A model generated the notes under the pieces. The model ran no database searches, had not been told where the DNA came from, and saw nothing but the letters and a program-made list of their open reading frames with translations. From positions 37,207 to 101,206 of the forward strand of contig NZ_JAFJSY010000027.1 in the NCBI RefSeq assembly GCF_019857225.1: a stretch of DNA of 64,000 bases, in the 5' to 3' direction. Origin of the DNA: Streptomyces plumbidurans. Its GTDB lineage: Bacteria > Actinomycetota > Actinomycetes > Streptomycetales > Streptomycetaceae. Positions 33,092 to 40,964 of this stretch are shown here, one piece after another (within the stretch, counting starts at the first letter, position 1; every line of letters begins with the position of its first letter). The translations under genes and the position numbers were made by a program.

Positions 33092-34192
33092 ATGGCCGAC
33101 GACCGCCCCGTACCGCTCGACGAATACCCCGTGCACCAGGTCCCGCTGTCCATGCGGCACGTGGCGACCGGGGATCGCAACGCCTACGACCGCTGCATCT
33201 TCCACGTCCTCGACCACGAGGGGCGGGCGCTGCTCGTCGCGGGACTCGGCGTCTACCCCAACGTCGGCGTGATCGACGCGTACGCGACCCTGCGCACCGG
33301 GAACGTGCTGCACGCCGTACGTGCCTCCGACGCCCTCGGCGACGACCGCCTGCGCCTCTCTGTCGGGCCGCTGCGGATCGAGGTCGAGGAGCCGCTGCGG
33401 CGCCTGCGGCTGGTCTGCGACGACGATCGGTTGTCGTACGACCTCGTCTGGACCGCCGAGTTCCCCGCCCTGTGGGAACCCCACCATCTGCAGCGCCGCG
33501 GCGGCCGGCTCACCCTCGAAGGGCGCCGCTTCGTACAGGCGGGCGGGGTGACGGGCACCGTCCGTGCGGGCGGCGAGGAGTTCAGGGTCACGGCCGGGGA
33601 GTGGACCGGCACCCGCGACCGCAGCTGGGGGGTGCGGCCCATACCGGGGGAGGAGGGCGGCCGGCTCGCCGAGGAGCATCCGACCGAGGGCTTCCACTGG
33701 CTGTGGTGCCCGGTCCGCTTCGAGGACCGCTTCCTGATGGTGATCGTCCAGGAGGACGCGGACGGATACCGCTCCCTGAACGACGCCACCCTCGTCCGCC
33801 CCGGCCACCGCGACCGCCAACTCGGCTGGCCCCAGGCGGAGATCGGCTACCGCTCCGGCACCCGTGACCCGGTCCGCGCCCTCGTCCACCTGGGCGATGT
33901 GCGCAAGCCGCAGGAGCTGGAGGTCGAGATCCTCACCTCCTCGCCGCTGGCCGTCGGCGCCGGCTACCCGCCCGCCGACGACTGGCAGCACGGCACCTGG
34001 CGCGGCCCCGGCTGGACGGACCGCCGCACCTACGACCTGACGCAGCCGCAGCCCCTGGCCGCCTACGGGGTCACCGACCATGCCGCCCGCTTCCGGCTGG
34101 ACGGCCGGACCGGGCACGGCATCTTCGAACACGGCTCGTTCGGGCGGCACGATCCGAGCGGGTTCACGGACTTCAACTCGGTCGCACCCTAG
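33092..34192 (+). CDS. DUF7064/7065-type beta-sandwich protein
   Basis: A 366-aa soluble, beta-rich protein. Blocks include HQVPLSMRHVATGDRNAYDRCIFHVLD, WTGTRDRSWGVRPIP and FHWLWCPVRFEDRFLMVIVQED. Proteins of this shape occur beside acyl-CoA dehydrogenases and aminoglycoside-phosphotransferase-like kinases in actinobacteria; the lipocalin-like fold may bind a lipid or steroid. The family label is from memory. It is followed after 14 bases by such a kinase, so the two form an operon. Function unknown. Confidence 0.7.
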   Translation: MADDRPVPLDEYPVHQVPLSMRHVATGDRNAYDRCIFHVLDHEGRALLVAGLGVYPNVGVIDAYATLRTGNVLHAVRASDALGDDRLRLSVGPLRIEVEEPLRRLRLVCDDDRLSYDLVWTAEFPALWEPHHLQRRGGRLTLEGRRFVQAGGVTGTVRAGGEEFRVTAGEWTGTRDRSWGVRPIPGEEGGRLAEEHPTEGFHWLWCPVRFEDRFLMVIVQEDADGYRSLNDATLVRPGHRDRQLGWPQAEIGYRSGTRDPVRALVHLGDVRKPQELEVEILTSSPLAVGAGYPPADDWQHGTWRGPGWTDRRTYDLTQPQPLAAYGVTDHAARFRLDGRTGHGIFEHGSFGRHDPSGFTDFNSVAP

Positions 34193-34205
34193 GGGGGTTC
34201 GCGAC

Positions 34206-35300
34206 ATGGCCACGGCACCCCGCCCACGCACCACCACCCGCGACCGGGAGGACATCGCCCGCCGCCTGACCGCCTGGCTCGGCACCCGGCTGCCCGGCGC
34301 CAAGGCGGTCAGGGTGACCGTCCCCGAGTCCAACGGCATGTCCAGCGAGACCCTGCTCTTCGAACTCGATCACCCCGAACCCCCGGCGCGCGCCTGCGCG
34401 TTGCGGCTCGCCGCGGACCCGGCGGCGTACACGGTCTTCCCGGTGTACGACATGACGCGCCAGTACCGCACGATGCGCCTGGTGGCGGAGCACTCCGACC
34501 TGCCCGTGCCGAGGATGCTGTGGCTGGAGGAGGACCCCGTCCCGCTCGCAGCCCCGTTCTTCGTGATGGAACGCGTTCGTGGACGCGTGCCGCCCGACGT
34601 GATGCCCTACACCTACGAGGGCAACTGGCTGCACGCGGCCGACGACGCCGAACGCGAGCGCCTGGAGGCCGCCTCGGTCGGGCTGCTGGCCCGGCTGCAC
34701 GACCAAGTGCCGCCGAAGGAGGCCGAGTTCCTGACGCTCCCGGGCGAAGGCGACGCGCTGCGCCGCCATGTCACCGCCCAACACGCCTACTACGACTGGG
34801 TCGTCGACGGACGCGCCCGCTCACCCCTCATCGAGGCCGCCTTCGACCGGCTGGAGGAACTCTGGCCGCGCGATCCGGGCGAGGCGGTGCTCAACTGGGG
34901 CGACGCGCGCATCGGGAACGTCGTCTACGACGGCTTCGAGCCCGTCGCGGTGCTCGACTGGGAGATGGCGGCCCTGGCCCCGCGCGAGGTCGACCTCGGC
35001 TGGACCGTCTATCTGCACCGCTTCTTCCAGGACCTGACCGTCGCCTTCGGTCAGCGCGGCCTGCCCGACTTCCTGCGCCGCGACCGGGTGGAGGCCCGCT
35101 ATGCCGAACTCACCGGCCACACACCGCGCCACATGGAATTCTACACGCTGTACGCCGCGCTGCGGCACGCGATCGTCATGCTGCGCATCGCCTACCGGCA
35201 GGTGCACTTCGGCGAGGCGACCGTCCCCGCGGACCCGGACACACTGATCCTGCACCACGGCAGTCTGCGCGCCATGGTGCAGGGCAGCTACTGGGATTGA
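34206..35300 (+). CDS. APH-family phosphotransferase (ACAD10-like)
   Basis: A 364-aa kinase-fold protein. The phosphate-transfer motif is LNWGDARIGNVVYDGFEPVAVLDWEMA, with Asn230-Trp-Gly-Asp233 in place of the usual His-Gly-Asp and the metal-binding LDWE downstream. The N-terminal lobe has SNGMSSETLLFEL. This variant is typical of the ACAD10/11-related group, whose animal members phosphorylate 4-hydroxyacyl-CoAs; that makes fatty-acid catabolism more likely than antibiotic resistance. It is downstream of the DUF protein and near an acyl-CoA dehydrogenase. Confidence 0.83.
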   Translation: MATAPRPRTTTRDREDIARRLTAWLGTRLPGAKAVRVTVPESNGMSSETLLFELDHPEPPARACALRLAADPAAYTVFPVYDMTRQYRTMRLVAEHSDLPVPRMLWLEEDPVPLAAPFFVMERVRGRVPPDVMPYTYEGNWLHAADDAERERLEAASVGLLARLHDQVPPKEAEFLTLPGEGDALRRHVTAQHAYYDWVVDGRARSPLIEAAFDRLEELWPRDPGEAVLNWGDARIGNVVYDGFEPVAVLDWEMAALAPREVDLGWTVYLHRFFQDLTVAFGQRGLPDFLRRDRVEARYAELTGHTPRHMEFYTLYAALRHAIVMLRIAYRQVHFGEATVPADPDTLILHHGSLRAMVQGSYWD

Positions 35301-35310
35301 GCGGAGTCGC

Positions 35311-35745
35311 TCAGGCGGCCTGGCCGCGCAGCACGGTGCCCCGCATGGGCCGCGAGCCGGGGCCGCCGACGTGCGAGAACGGCTGTGTGCGCCAGTCGAG
35401 CCCCTGAGGGAGCGTCAACAGCAGGGCCGTGTCCTGCTCCTGGGGCCCGGCCGACTCGTCCGCGGGGCGGGCCTCGCCCGCGCGGCGCCCGGTCCCGGCG
35501 CACACCGTCAGACCGAAGGGGTTCCACGGCGAAGCACACAGCGCGTGCTCCGGCAGGACCTCCTCGTCCGCCAGCAGGGCGATGGGCTGCGCGCAGTCCG
35601 GGCAGATCACCCGGTACATCTCGAAGGTGTCGTACGCGTCCAACTCGTCCTCGAAATCGTCCGGTTCGACGCCCTCCGGCTCGGGCTCGGTGACCGCCTG
35701 GAGGCGCTTGGGCGCGGTTCGACCAGGGCGCTTGGGACTCTGCAT
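35311..35745 (-). CDS. Hypothetical CxxC protein
   Basis: A 144-aa acidic protein. Residues 1-45 are charged and likely disordered (QAVTEPEPEGVEPDDFEDELDAYDTFEM), followed by YRVICPDCAQPIALLADEEVLPEHALC, where a CxxC pair and a third Cys could bind zinc. No family is recognised. The start MQSPKRPGR at 35745 has GGGGGAGA at proper spacing. It is convergent with the kinase, ten bases away. Confidence 0.7.
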   Translation of the reverse strand: MQSPKRPGRTAPKRLQAVTEPEPEGVEPDDFEDELDAYDTFEMYRVICPDCAQPIALLADEEVLPEHALCASPWNPFGLTVCAGTGRRAGEARPADESAGPQEQDTALLLTLPQGLDWRTQPFSHVGGPGSRPMRGTVLRGQAA

Positions 35746-36012
35746 GGGTTCTCCCCCTCGGGCTGGGCCGTTCAGGCACTGCGGCCTCGACCACAGCAAG
35801 CACTTCCCGTCCGGTCACGGCGGTAACCACGAGAACATCACGGAGAGGTCTCATGGCCTGTGGCGTTCGTCACATGCCGCTCGCAGATGCCGTACCGGGC
35901 CGCCGCGGCGCCCGGACGGCCCACGGTCAGCTCTCGCGTACATCACAAACCGGGCATGACCCGGCCTGCTCAGGTATCCCGGGAGGTCAGGCGCACTGTA
36001 GGTTCTTGCGCC

Positions 36013-36453
36013 ATGGAGGAGCTCGACCGACAGATCGTGCAGCTGCTCGTCAAGGACGGGCGGATGAGCTACACAGACCTGGGCAAGGCCACCGGCCTGT
36101 CCACGTCGGCCGTGCACCAGCGGGTGCGCCGGCTCGAACAGCGCGGGGTCATCCGCGGCTACGCCGCGGTCGTCGACCCCGAGGCCGTCGGGCTGCCCAT
36201 GACCGCCTTCATCTCGGTCAAACCGTTCGACCCCAGCGCCCCCGACGACATCGCCGACCGGCTGGCCGATGTGCCCGAGATCGAGGCCTGCCACAGCGTC
36301 GCCGGCGACGAGAACTACATCCTCAAGGTGCGCGTGGCGACCCCGCACGAACTGGAGGAGCTGCTGGCCCGGCTGCGGTCGCTGGCCGGCGTCTCCACAC
36401 GGACGACGGTCGTCCTGTCGACACCGTACGAGGCGCGTCCGCCACGCGTCTGA
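36013..36453 (+). CDS. Lrp/AsnC-family regulator
   Basis: A 146-aa regulator. The N-terminal HTH is LDRQIVQLLVKDGRMSYTDLGKATGLSTSAVHQRVRRLEQRGVIRGYAAVVDPEAVG; the rest is the RAM ligand-binding domain ending with VTPHELEELLARL-like text. It should sense an amino acid. The ATG has no ribosome site but TAGGTT lies 13 bases before it, so the mRNA may be leaderless. No dedicated target is adjacent other than the amidohydrolase 143 nt downstream. Confidence 0.88.
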   Translation: MEELDRQIVQLLVKDGRMSYTDLGKATGLSTSAVHQRVRRLEQRGVIRGYAAVVDPEAVGLPMTAFISVKPFDPSAPDDIADRLADVPEIEACHSVAGDENYILKVRVATPHELEELLARLRSLAGVSTRTTVVLSTPYEARPPRV

Positions 36454-36596
36454 GGCGACGGGGTCGCTTCGTTCGAGGCGATGGGGCGCTTCGTCCGAGG
36501 CGAAGGGGGTCGGGGCTGAGGCGAGGGGCGCCGCCGTGCCCCGGCAGGGGCGCCCCACGTGCAGCCCCGGCCGCGCGGCGCGAGAAACTGTCCGGC

Positions 36597-38213
36597 ATGA
36601 GCACGCGCACCCCCGACCCGAAGACCGTCCTGCTCCGCCGCGGAGAGGTCCACAGCCCCGCCGACCCGTTCGCGACCGCGATGGTCGTGGAGCGCGGCCA
36701 GGTCGCCTGGGTCGGCTCCGAGGGCGCCGCCGACGCCTTCGCCGACGGGGTCGACGAGGTGGTCGACCTGGACGGCGCCCTCGTCACCCCGGCGTTCACC
36801 GACGCCCATGTGCACACCACGTCCACCGGCCTCGCGCTCACCGGACTCGACCTGTCCGACGCGCCCTCCCTGGAGGCGGCGCTCGCGCGCGTACGGGACT
36901 TCGCAACGGCCCGCCCGCGGGACAAGGTGCTGCTCGGGCACGGCTGGGACGCCTCCCGCTGGCCCGGCGGGCGCCCCCCGACGCGCGCGGAACTGGACGA
37001 GGCCACCGGCGGCCGCCCCCTCTATCTCTCCCGCATCGACGTCCACTCTGCGGTCGTCACGACGGCCCTGCTCGACCTCGCCCCGGGCATCGGCAACGGC
37101 GTGGGCGACGGCCCGCTGACCACCGACGCCCATCACGCCGTTCGGGCCGCCGCGTTCGCAGCCGTGACGCCCGCCCAGCGCGCCGAGGCCCAGCGCACCG
37201 CGCTCGCCCACGCGGCCTCCCTCGGCATCGGCTCGGTCCACGAGTGCGCGGGCCCGGACATCTCCTCCGAGGACGACTTCACCGACCTGCTGCGCCTGGC
37301 CGCCGAGGAACCCGCGCCGCGGGTCGTCGGCTACTGGGCCGAGGCGGGCGAGGAGGGCGTGGCGAAGGCGCGCGGGCTGGGCGCCGTCGGCGCGGCCGGT
37401 GATCTCTTCGTCGACGGTGCCCTCGGCTCGCACACCGCCTGCCTGCACATGCCGTACGCCGACAGGGACCACACCGGCACCGCCTACCTGGACGCCGCGG
37501 CAGTCGCCGCACACGTGATCGCCTGCACCGAGGCCGGTCTGCAGGCCGGCTTCCACGCGATCGGGGACGCCGCCGTGACCACCGTCGTCGAGGGTGTGCG
37601 CGCCGCCGCCGACAAGATCGGCCCGGCCCGCGTCCGCGCCGCCCGGCACCGCGTCGAGCACGCCGAGATGCTCACCCCCGAGACGGTCGCGGGCTTCGCC
37701 GAGCTGGGCCTGACCGCCTCCGTGCAGCCCGCCTTCGACGCGCTGTGGGGCGGCGAGGACGGCATGTACGCCCAGCGCCTGGGCGCCGAGCGGGCCCGCA
37801 CCCTGAACCCCTTCGCGGCCCTGCTCAGGGCGGGCGTGCCGCTCGCGTTCGGCTCCGACAGCCCGGTCACCCCCTTCGACCCGTGGGGCACGGTCCGCGC
37901 GGCCGCCTTCCACCGCACGCCGGAGCAGCGGGTCTCCGTGCGCGCGGCGTTCACCGCCCACACGCGCGGAGGCTGGCGGGCCATCGGGCGGGACGACGCG
38001 GGCGTACTGGTGCCTGGGGCGCCCGCCGACTACGCCGTCTGGCGCACCGACGAGCTCGTGGTCCAGGCTCCGGACGACCGGGTCGCCCGCTGGTCCACCG
38101 ACCCCCGTTCCGGCACACCCGGTCTGCCCGACCTCACACCGGGCCGTGAGCTGCCCGTCTGCCTGCGCACCGTGGTGGGCGGCCGGACCGTGTTCGTAGG
38201 GCCGGGCGAGTGA
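36597..38213 (+). CDS. Amidohydrolase (YtcJ-like)
   Basis: A 538-aa metal-dependent hydrolase of the amidohydrolase 3 group. FTDAHVHTT (His71 and His73) supplies the first metal ligands; GFHAIGDAAV and RHRVEHAEM give further His residues; LAFGSDSPVTPFDPW contains the terminal Asp. N- and C-terminal beta strands form the composite sandwich. It acts in the cytoplasm on an amide or N-acyl compound that cannot be named. The start was chosen at the ATG of MSTRTPDPKT. Confidence 0.85.
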   Translation: MSTRTPDPKTVLLRRGEVHSPADPFATAMVVERGQVAWVGSEGAADAFADGVDEVVDLDGALVTPAFTDAHVHTTSTGLALTGLDLSDAPSLEAALARVRDFATARPRDKVLLGHGWDASRWPGGRPPTRAELDEATGGRPLYLSRIDVHSAVVTTALLDLAPGIGNGVGDGPLTTDAHHAVRAAAFAAVTPAQRAEAQRTALAHAASLGIGSVHECAGPDISSEDDFTDLLRLAAEEPAPRVVGYWAEAGEEGVAKARGLGAVGAAGDLFVDGALGSHTACLHMPYADRDHTGTAYLDAAAVAAHVIACTEAGLQAGFHAIGDAAVTTVVEGVRAAADKIGPARVRAARHRVEHAEMLTPETVAGFAELGLTASVQPAFDALWGGEDGMYAQRLGAERARTLNPFAALLRAGVPLAFGSDSPVTPFDPWGTVRAAAFHRTPEQRVSVRAAFTAHTRGGWRAIGRDDAGVLVPGAPADYAVWRTDELVVQAPDDRVARWSTDPRSGTPGLPDLTPGRELPVCLRTVVGGRTVFVGPGE

Positions 38214-38748
38214 TCTCCCGGGGTGGCGCGGCGCCGATCGCCGCCCGCCACGCCGTCGCACGACCCGCGTATCCTCGGCGCTGACCAGGGCTTTGACGGA
38301 AGACCCGCAGGTCGAACGGCAGTTGACAGCCGACGGCTGGGGGCCGGTAGGTTCGGCGGAGTCCACCACCGGACGCCCGACCGGCGAACTTCCTCGCACT
38401 TGTCGCAGCGCCGCTGGGTCAGGGACGGTGTGCCGCACCGGAGCACCGCCACTGGGAGCCAGGCTCAGCGCCCGCGCGCGACGAGGGAACGTTCCGGCTG
38501 GTCGGGGAGGTGTGACCCGGGTGGGGCCCGGACGCTCAGTAGACAACGGCTTTCGGTCGATCCGCAGCCAGCGGGTCCCAGGTCGGCCCGAAGGGCGCCG
38601 GGCCCCCATCCGTAGTGCACAATCGTGCCCGAACAGGCATTCTTACCCCGCTCTTGCGGAATCGACACCACGATAGGCACCTGCTGTCGAGTCATCGCAG
38701 GCCGCGGACACTATGGTGGACCTCTGCGACGGACACGAAGGGGCAGTA
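38214..38748. other. 535-nt gap before ppm1
   Basis: No open frame here has a convincing protein. The stretch contains one strong promoter-like pair facing ppm1 (listed separately), several short GC-rich inverted repeats and a second possible -10 box CACTAT at 38709-38714. It is either a long leader of ppm1 or the site of a small RNA. Confidence 0.5.
38323..38353 (+). promoter_or_regulatory. HrdB-type promoter candidate
   Basis: TTGACA (38323-38328) is followed after 19 nt by TAGGTT (38348-38353). The -35 is perfect for the housekeeping sigma factor and the -10 fits TAnnnT; spacing is one base above the usual maximum. Transcription would start near 38360, almost 390 nt before the ppm1 start. 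Confidence 0.5.
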
Positions 38749-39543
38749 GTGAACGACGGTGACGGGACCCTCGCGGAACAGGCCCAGCAGCGGCAGTTCG
38801 GCCCGCTCGGCACGGCCTTGGTGATCATTCCGACCTACAACGAGGCGGAGAACATCAAGTCCATCGTCGGCCGGGTGCGCGAGGCGGTCCCCGAGGCGCA
38901 CGTCCTCGTGGCCGACGACAACAGCCCCGACGGCACGGGCAAGCTCGCCGACGAACTCGCCGCCGAGGACGACCAGGTCCAGGTGCTGCACCGCAAGGGC
39001 AAGGAGGGCCTCGGCGCCGCCTACCTCGCGGGTTTCCGCTGGGGCATCGAGCACGGCTACGGCGTCCTGGTCGAGATGGACGCCGACGGCTCCCACCAGC
39101 CGGAGGAACTGCCCCGTCTGCTCACCGCGCTCAAGGGCGCCGACCTCGTCCTCGGCTCCCGCTGGGTGCCCGGCGGCCGGGTGGTGAACTGGCCCAAGAG
39201 CCGCGAGTTCATCTCCCGCGGCGGCAGCCTGTACTCCCGCCTCGCCCTCGACCTGCCGCTGCGTGACATCACCGGCGGTTACCGCGCCTTCCGCAAGGAG
39301 ACCCTGGAGGGCCTCGGCCTCGACGAGGTCGCCTCCCAGGGCTACTGCTTCCAGGTCGACCTCGCCCGCCGCGCGGTCAAGGCCGGCTATCACGTGGTCG
39401 AGGTGCCCATCACCTTCGTCGAGCGGGAACTGGGCGACTCCAAGATGAGCCGCGACATCCTGGTGGAGGCCCTGTGGCGGGTCACGACGTGGGGTGCGGC
39501 GGAGCGGGTCGGCAAGGTGTTGGGCCGGGGCAAGAAGGCCTGA
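38749..39543 (+). CDS. ppm1: Polyprenol-phosphate mannosyltransferase
   Basis: A 264-aa GT2-family enzyme without membrane anchors, like dolichol-phosphate mannose synthases. Blocks are ALVIIPTYNEAENI, VADDNSPDGTG, LVEMDADGSHQPEELPRLL (the metal-binding DAD) and YRAFRKETLEGLGLDEVASQGYCFQVDL. It transfers mannose from GDP-mannose to polyprenyl phosphate, feeding protein O-mannosylation, which Streptomyces uses on secreted proteins. GTG at 38749 with GAAGGGG five bases upstream is chosen; ATG at 38713 is possible. Confidence 0.93.
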   Translation: MNDGDGTLAEQAQQRQFGPLGTALVIIPTYNEAENIKSIVGRVREAVPEAHVLVADDNSPDGTGKLADELAAEDDQVQVLHRKGKEGLGAAYLAGFRWGIEHGYGVLVEMDADGSHQPEELPRLLTALKGADLVLGSRWVPGGRVVNWPKSREFISRGGSLYSRLALDLPLRDITGGYRAFRKETLEGLGLDEVASQGYCFQVDLARRAVKAGYHVVEVPITFVERELGDSKMSRDILVEALWRVTTWGAAERVGKVLGRGKKA

Positions 39544-39634
39544 AGGCCTGCCCTCGGAGAGCGCCGCGCCCTGCGCGGGTGCGGCTGATCATCCCCTTAT
39601 CCCGCACTGAGCCGGGGCCAGGCACACTGGATGC

Positions 39635-40189
39635 ATGACGACTGGTGCTCCGACCCCTGCGCATCCCGCCCGGCCCCGGCGCTCCCGGCTGCGGACGTTC
39701 CTGCCGCTGGGTGTCGCGGCCTGGCTGGTGCTGGAGATCTGGCTGCTGATCGTGGTCGCGGGCGCGTCGAGCGGGTTCGTCGTGTTCCTGCTGCTGGTCG
39801 CCGGGTTCGTCCTCGGCGCGGCGGTGATCAAGAAGGCGGGCCGGCGCGCGTTCCAGAACCTCAACGAGGCCCTGCAGCGCGGCGGCACCCCGCAGAGCGG
39901 CGGTGGCAACGGCCTGCTGATGCTCGGCGGTCTGCTCCTGATGATCCCCGGCCTGATCTCGGACGCGGTGGGTCTGCTGCTGCTGATCCCGCCGGTCCAG
40001 AAGGCGCTGAGCCGCTACACGGAACGCACCCTCGACCGCAGGCTGCGCGAGGCTGTCCCCGGCGGTCTCGGTGACGCCTTCCAGCAGGCCCGCATCCACC
40101 GCCCGGACGGCAAGGTCGTCCAGGGCGAGGTGATCAGGGACGAACCCGGTGACACGCCCCAGGACCCGCGCCCGCCGCTGACGCGCTGA
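39635..40189 (+). CDS. fxsA: FxsA-family membrane protein
   Basis: A 184-aa protein. The FxsA core (about residues 22-135) has FLPLGVAAWLVLEIWLLIVVAG, then VLGAAVIKKAGRRAF and LLMLGGLLLMIPGLISDAVGLLLLIPPVQ, giving three or four membrane helices. E. coli FxsA suppresses F-plasmid-mediated exclusion of phage T7; its native role is unknown. The C-terminus is a charged tail. It is convergent with rbpA across a very long perfect hairpin. Confidence 0.88.
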   Translation: MTTGAPTPAHPARPRRSRLRTFLPLGVAAWLVLEIWLLIVVAGASSGFVVFLLLVAGFVLGAAVIKKAGRRAFQNLNEALQRGGTPQSGGGNGLLMLGGLLLMIPGLISDAVGLLLLIPPVQKALSRYTERTLDRRLREAVPGGLGDAFQQARIHRPDGKVVQGEVIRDEPGDTPQDPRPPLTR

Positions 40190-40223
40190 CCACGCGGTAG
40201 GGCACAGAACGGCGGGTCGTACG

Positions 40224-40279
40224 GCATACGACGGCGGGCGGCCTACGTGTTTCCACGTAGGCCGCCCGCCGTCGTATGC
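40224..40279. terminator. 26-bp perfect inverted repeat, bidirectional terminator
   Basis: Arms 40224-40249 and 40254-40279 are exactly complementary over 26 bp with a TTTC loop; the stem begins GCATACGACGG and ends CCTACGTG. It sits 35 bp behind fxsA and 33 bp behind rbpA, which converge. It is symmetrical and lacks a U-tract, so it would act as a strong hairpin on both strands. Confidence 0.85.
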
Positions 40280-40311
40280 GTGCGTTTGTCGTCCGCTCGA
40301 CCCCGCCGGTG

Positions 40312-40686
40312 CTAAGCCGACTTGCGGCTGTCCCGCGGGTGGACCGCGATGTTCATCGCGCCCGAACGGAGAACGGCCAGACGCTCCTCGAGGACCTCTT
40401 CAAGTTCCTCGCGGGTACGCCGTTCCATCAGCATGTCCCAGTGCGTACGCGCGGGCTTGGCCTTCTTTTCCTCAGGGCCGTCGCCGTCGACCAGGAGTGC
40501 TTGAGCCCCGCAGACCTTGCACTCCCACTCCGGCGGAATCTCCGCCTCGACCGAGAAGGGCATCTCGAAGCGATGCCCCTTCTCGCATGCGTACTCCACG
40601 GCCTGGCGCGGGGCCAGGTCGATACCGCGGTCCGTCTCGTAGCTGGTCACCACGAGGCGCGTGCCGCGAAGAGCTCGCTCACTCAT
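40312..40686 (-). CDS. rbpA: RNA polymerase-binding protein RbpA
   Basis: A 124-aa actinobacterial transcription factor that binds RNA polymerase and the principal sigma factor and stabilises open complexes. The core carries the zinc ligands Cys34, His38, Cys56 and Cys59 (VEYACEKGHRF and PPEWECKVCG). The basic linker and sigma-interaction domain are THWDMLMERRTREELEEVLEERLAVLRSG. In S. coelicolor rbpA belongs to the SigR disulfide-stress regulon; a perfect SigR promoter is present here. Confidence 0.97.
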   Translation of the reverse strand: MSERALRGTRLVVTSYETDRGIDLAPRQAVEYACEKGHRFEMPFSVEAEIPPEWECKVCGAQALLVDGDGPEEKKAKPARTHWDMLMERRTREELEEVLEERLAVLRSGAMNIAVHPRDSRKSA

Positions 40687-40747
40687 GAATCGTGCCTCCC
40701 GGGCTTGTCGCCCACAGGACAGGTGTCGCTGTCGTCGTCATCCGGTC

Positions 40748-40773
40748 AACGTCCGGTCGGCGGTAAAGATTCC
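40748..40773 (-). promoter_or_regulatory. SigR promoter of rbpA
   Basis: On the minus strand GGAAT (40773-40769) is followed by exactly 18 nt and GTT (40750-40748), the SigR consensus GGAAT-N18-GTT. Transcription would start about 55 bp before the rbpA ATG. Confidence 0.85.
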
Positions 40774-40964
40774 CGTCCCGTATCGCGTTCCGGGTCGTGC
40801 GTCGCCGTCGTAGCCGCAGCCTTGCTGACCAATGTCGTACCCACCGGCGCCCGGTTTGTCACATCTGTTAGGAGATGTCACCCAGCGTTTCGGCATCTTT
40901 GACGCGCAGTAACGGTACGCCTGGCAGGCCAAACGCGTACACTACAGCCCTTTCGTCGTGAGTA

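Noticed and set aside
38420..38480. Cobalamin-riboswitch-like strings (CGCCACTGG, GAGCCAGGCTC) in the gap before ppm1
   Set aside because: The blocks are directly adjacent instead of separated by the usual stems, other conserved parts of the B12 aptamer are absent, and ppm1 has no link to cobalamin.
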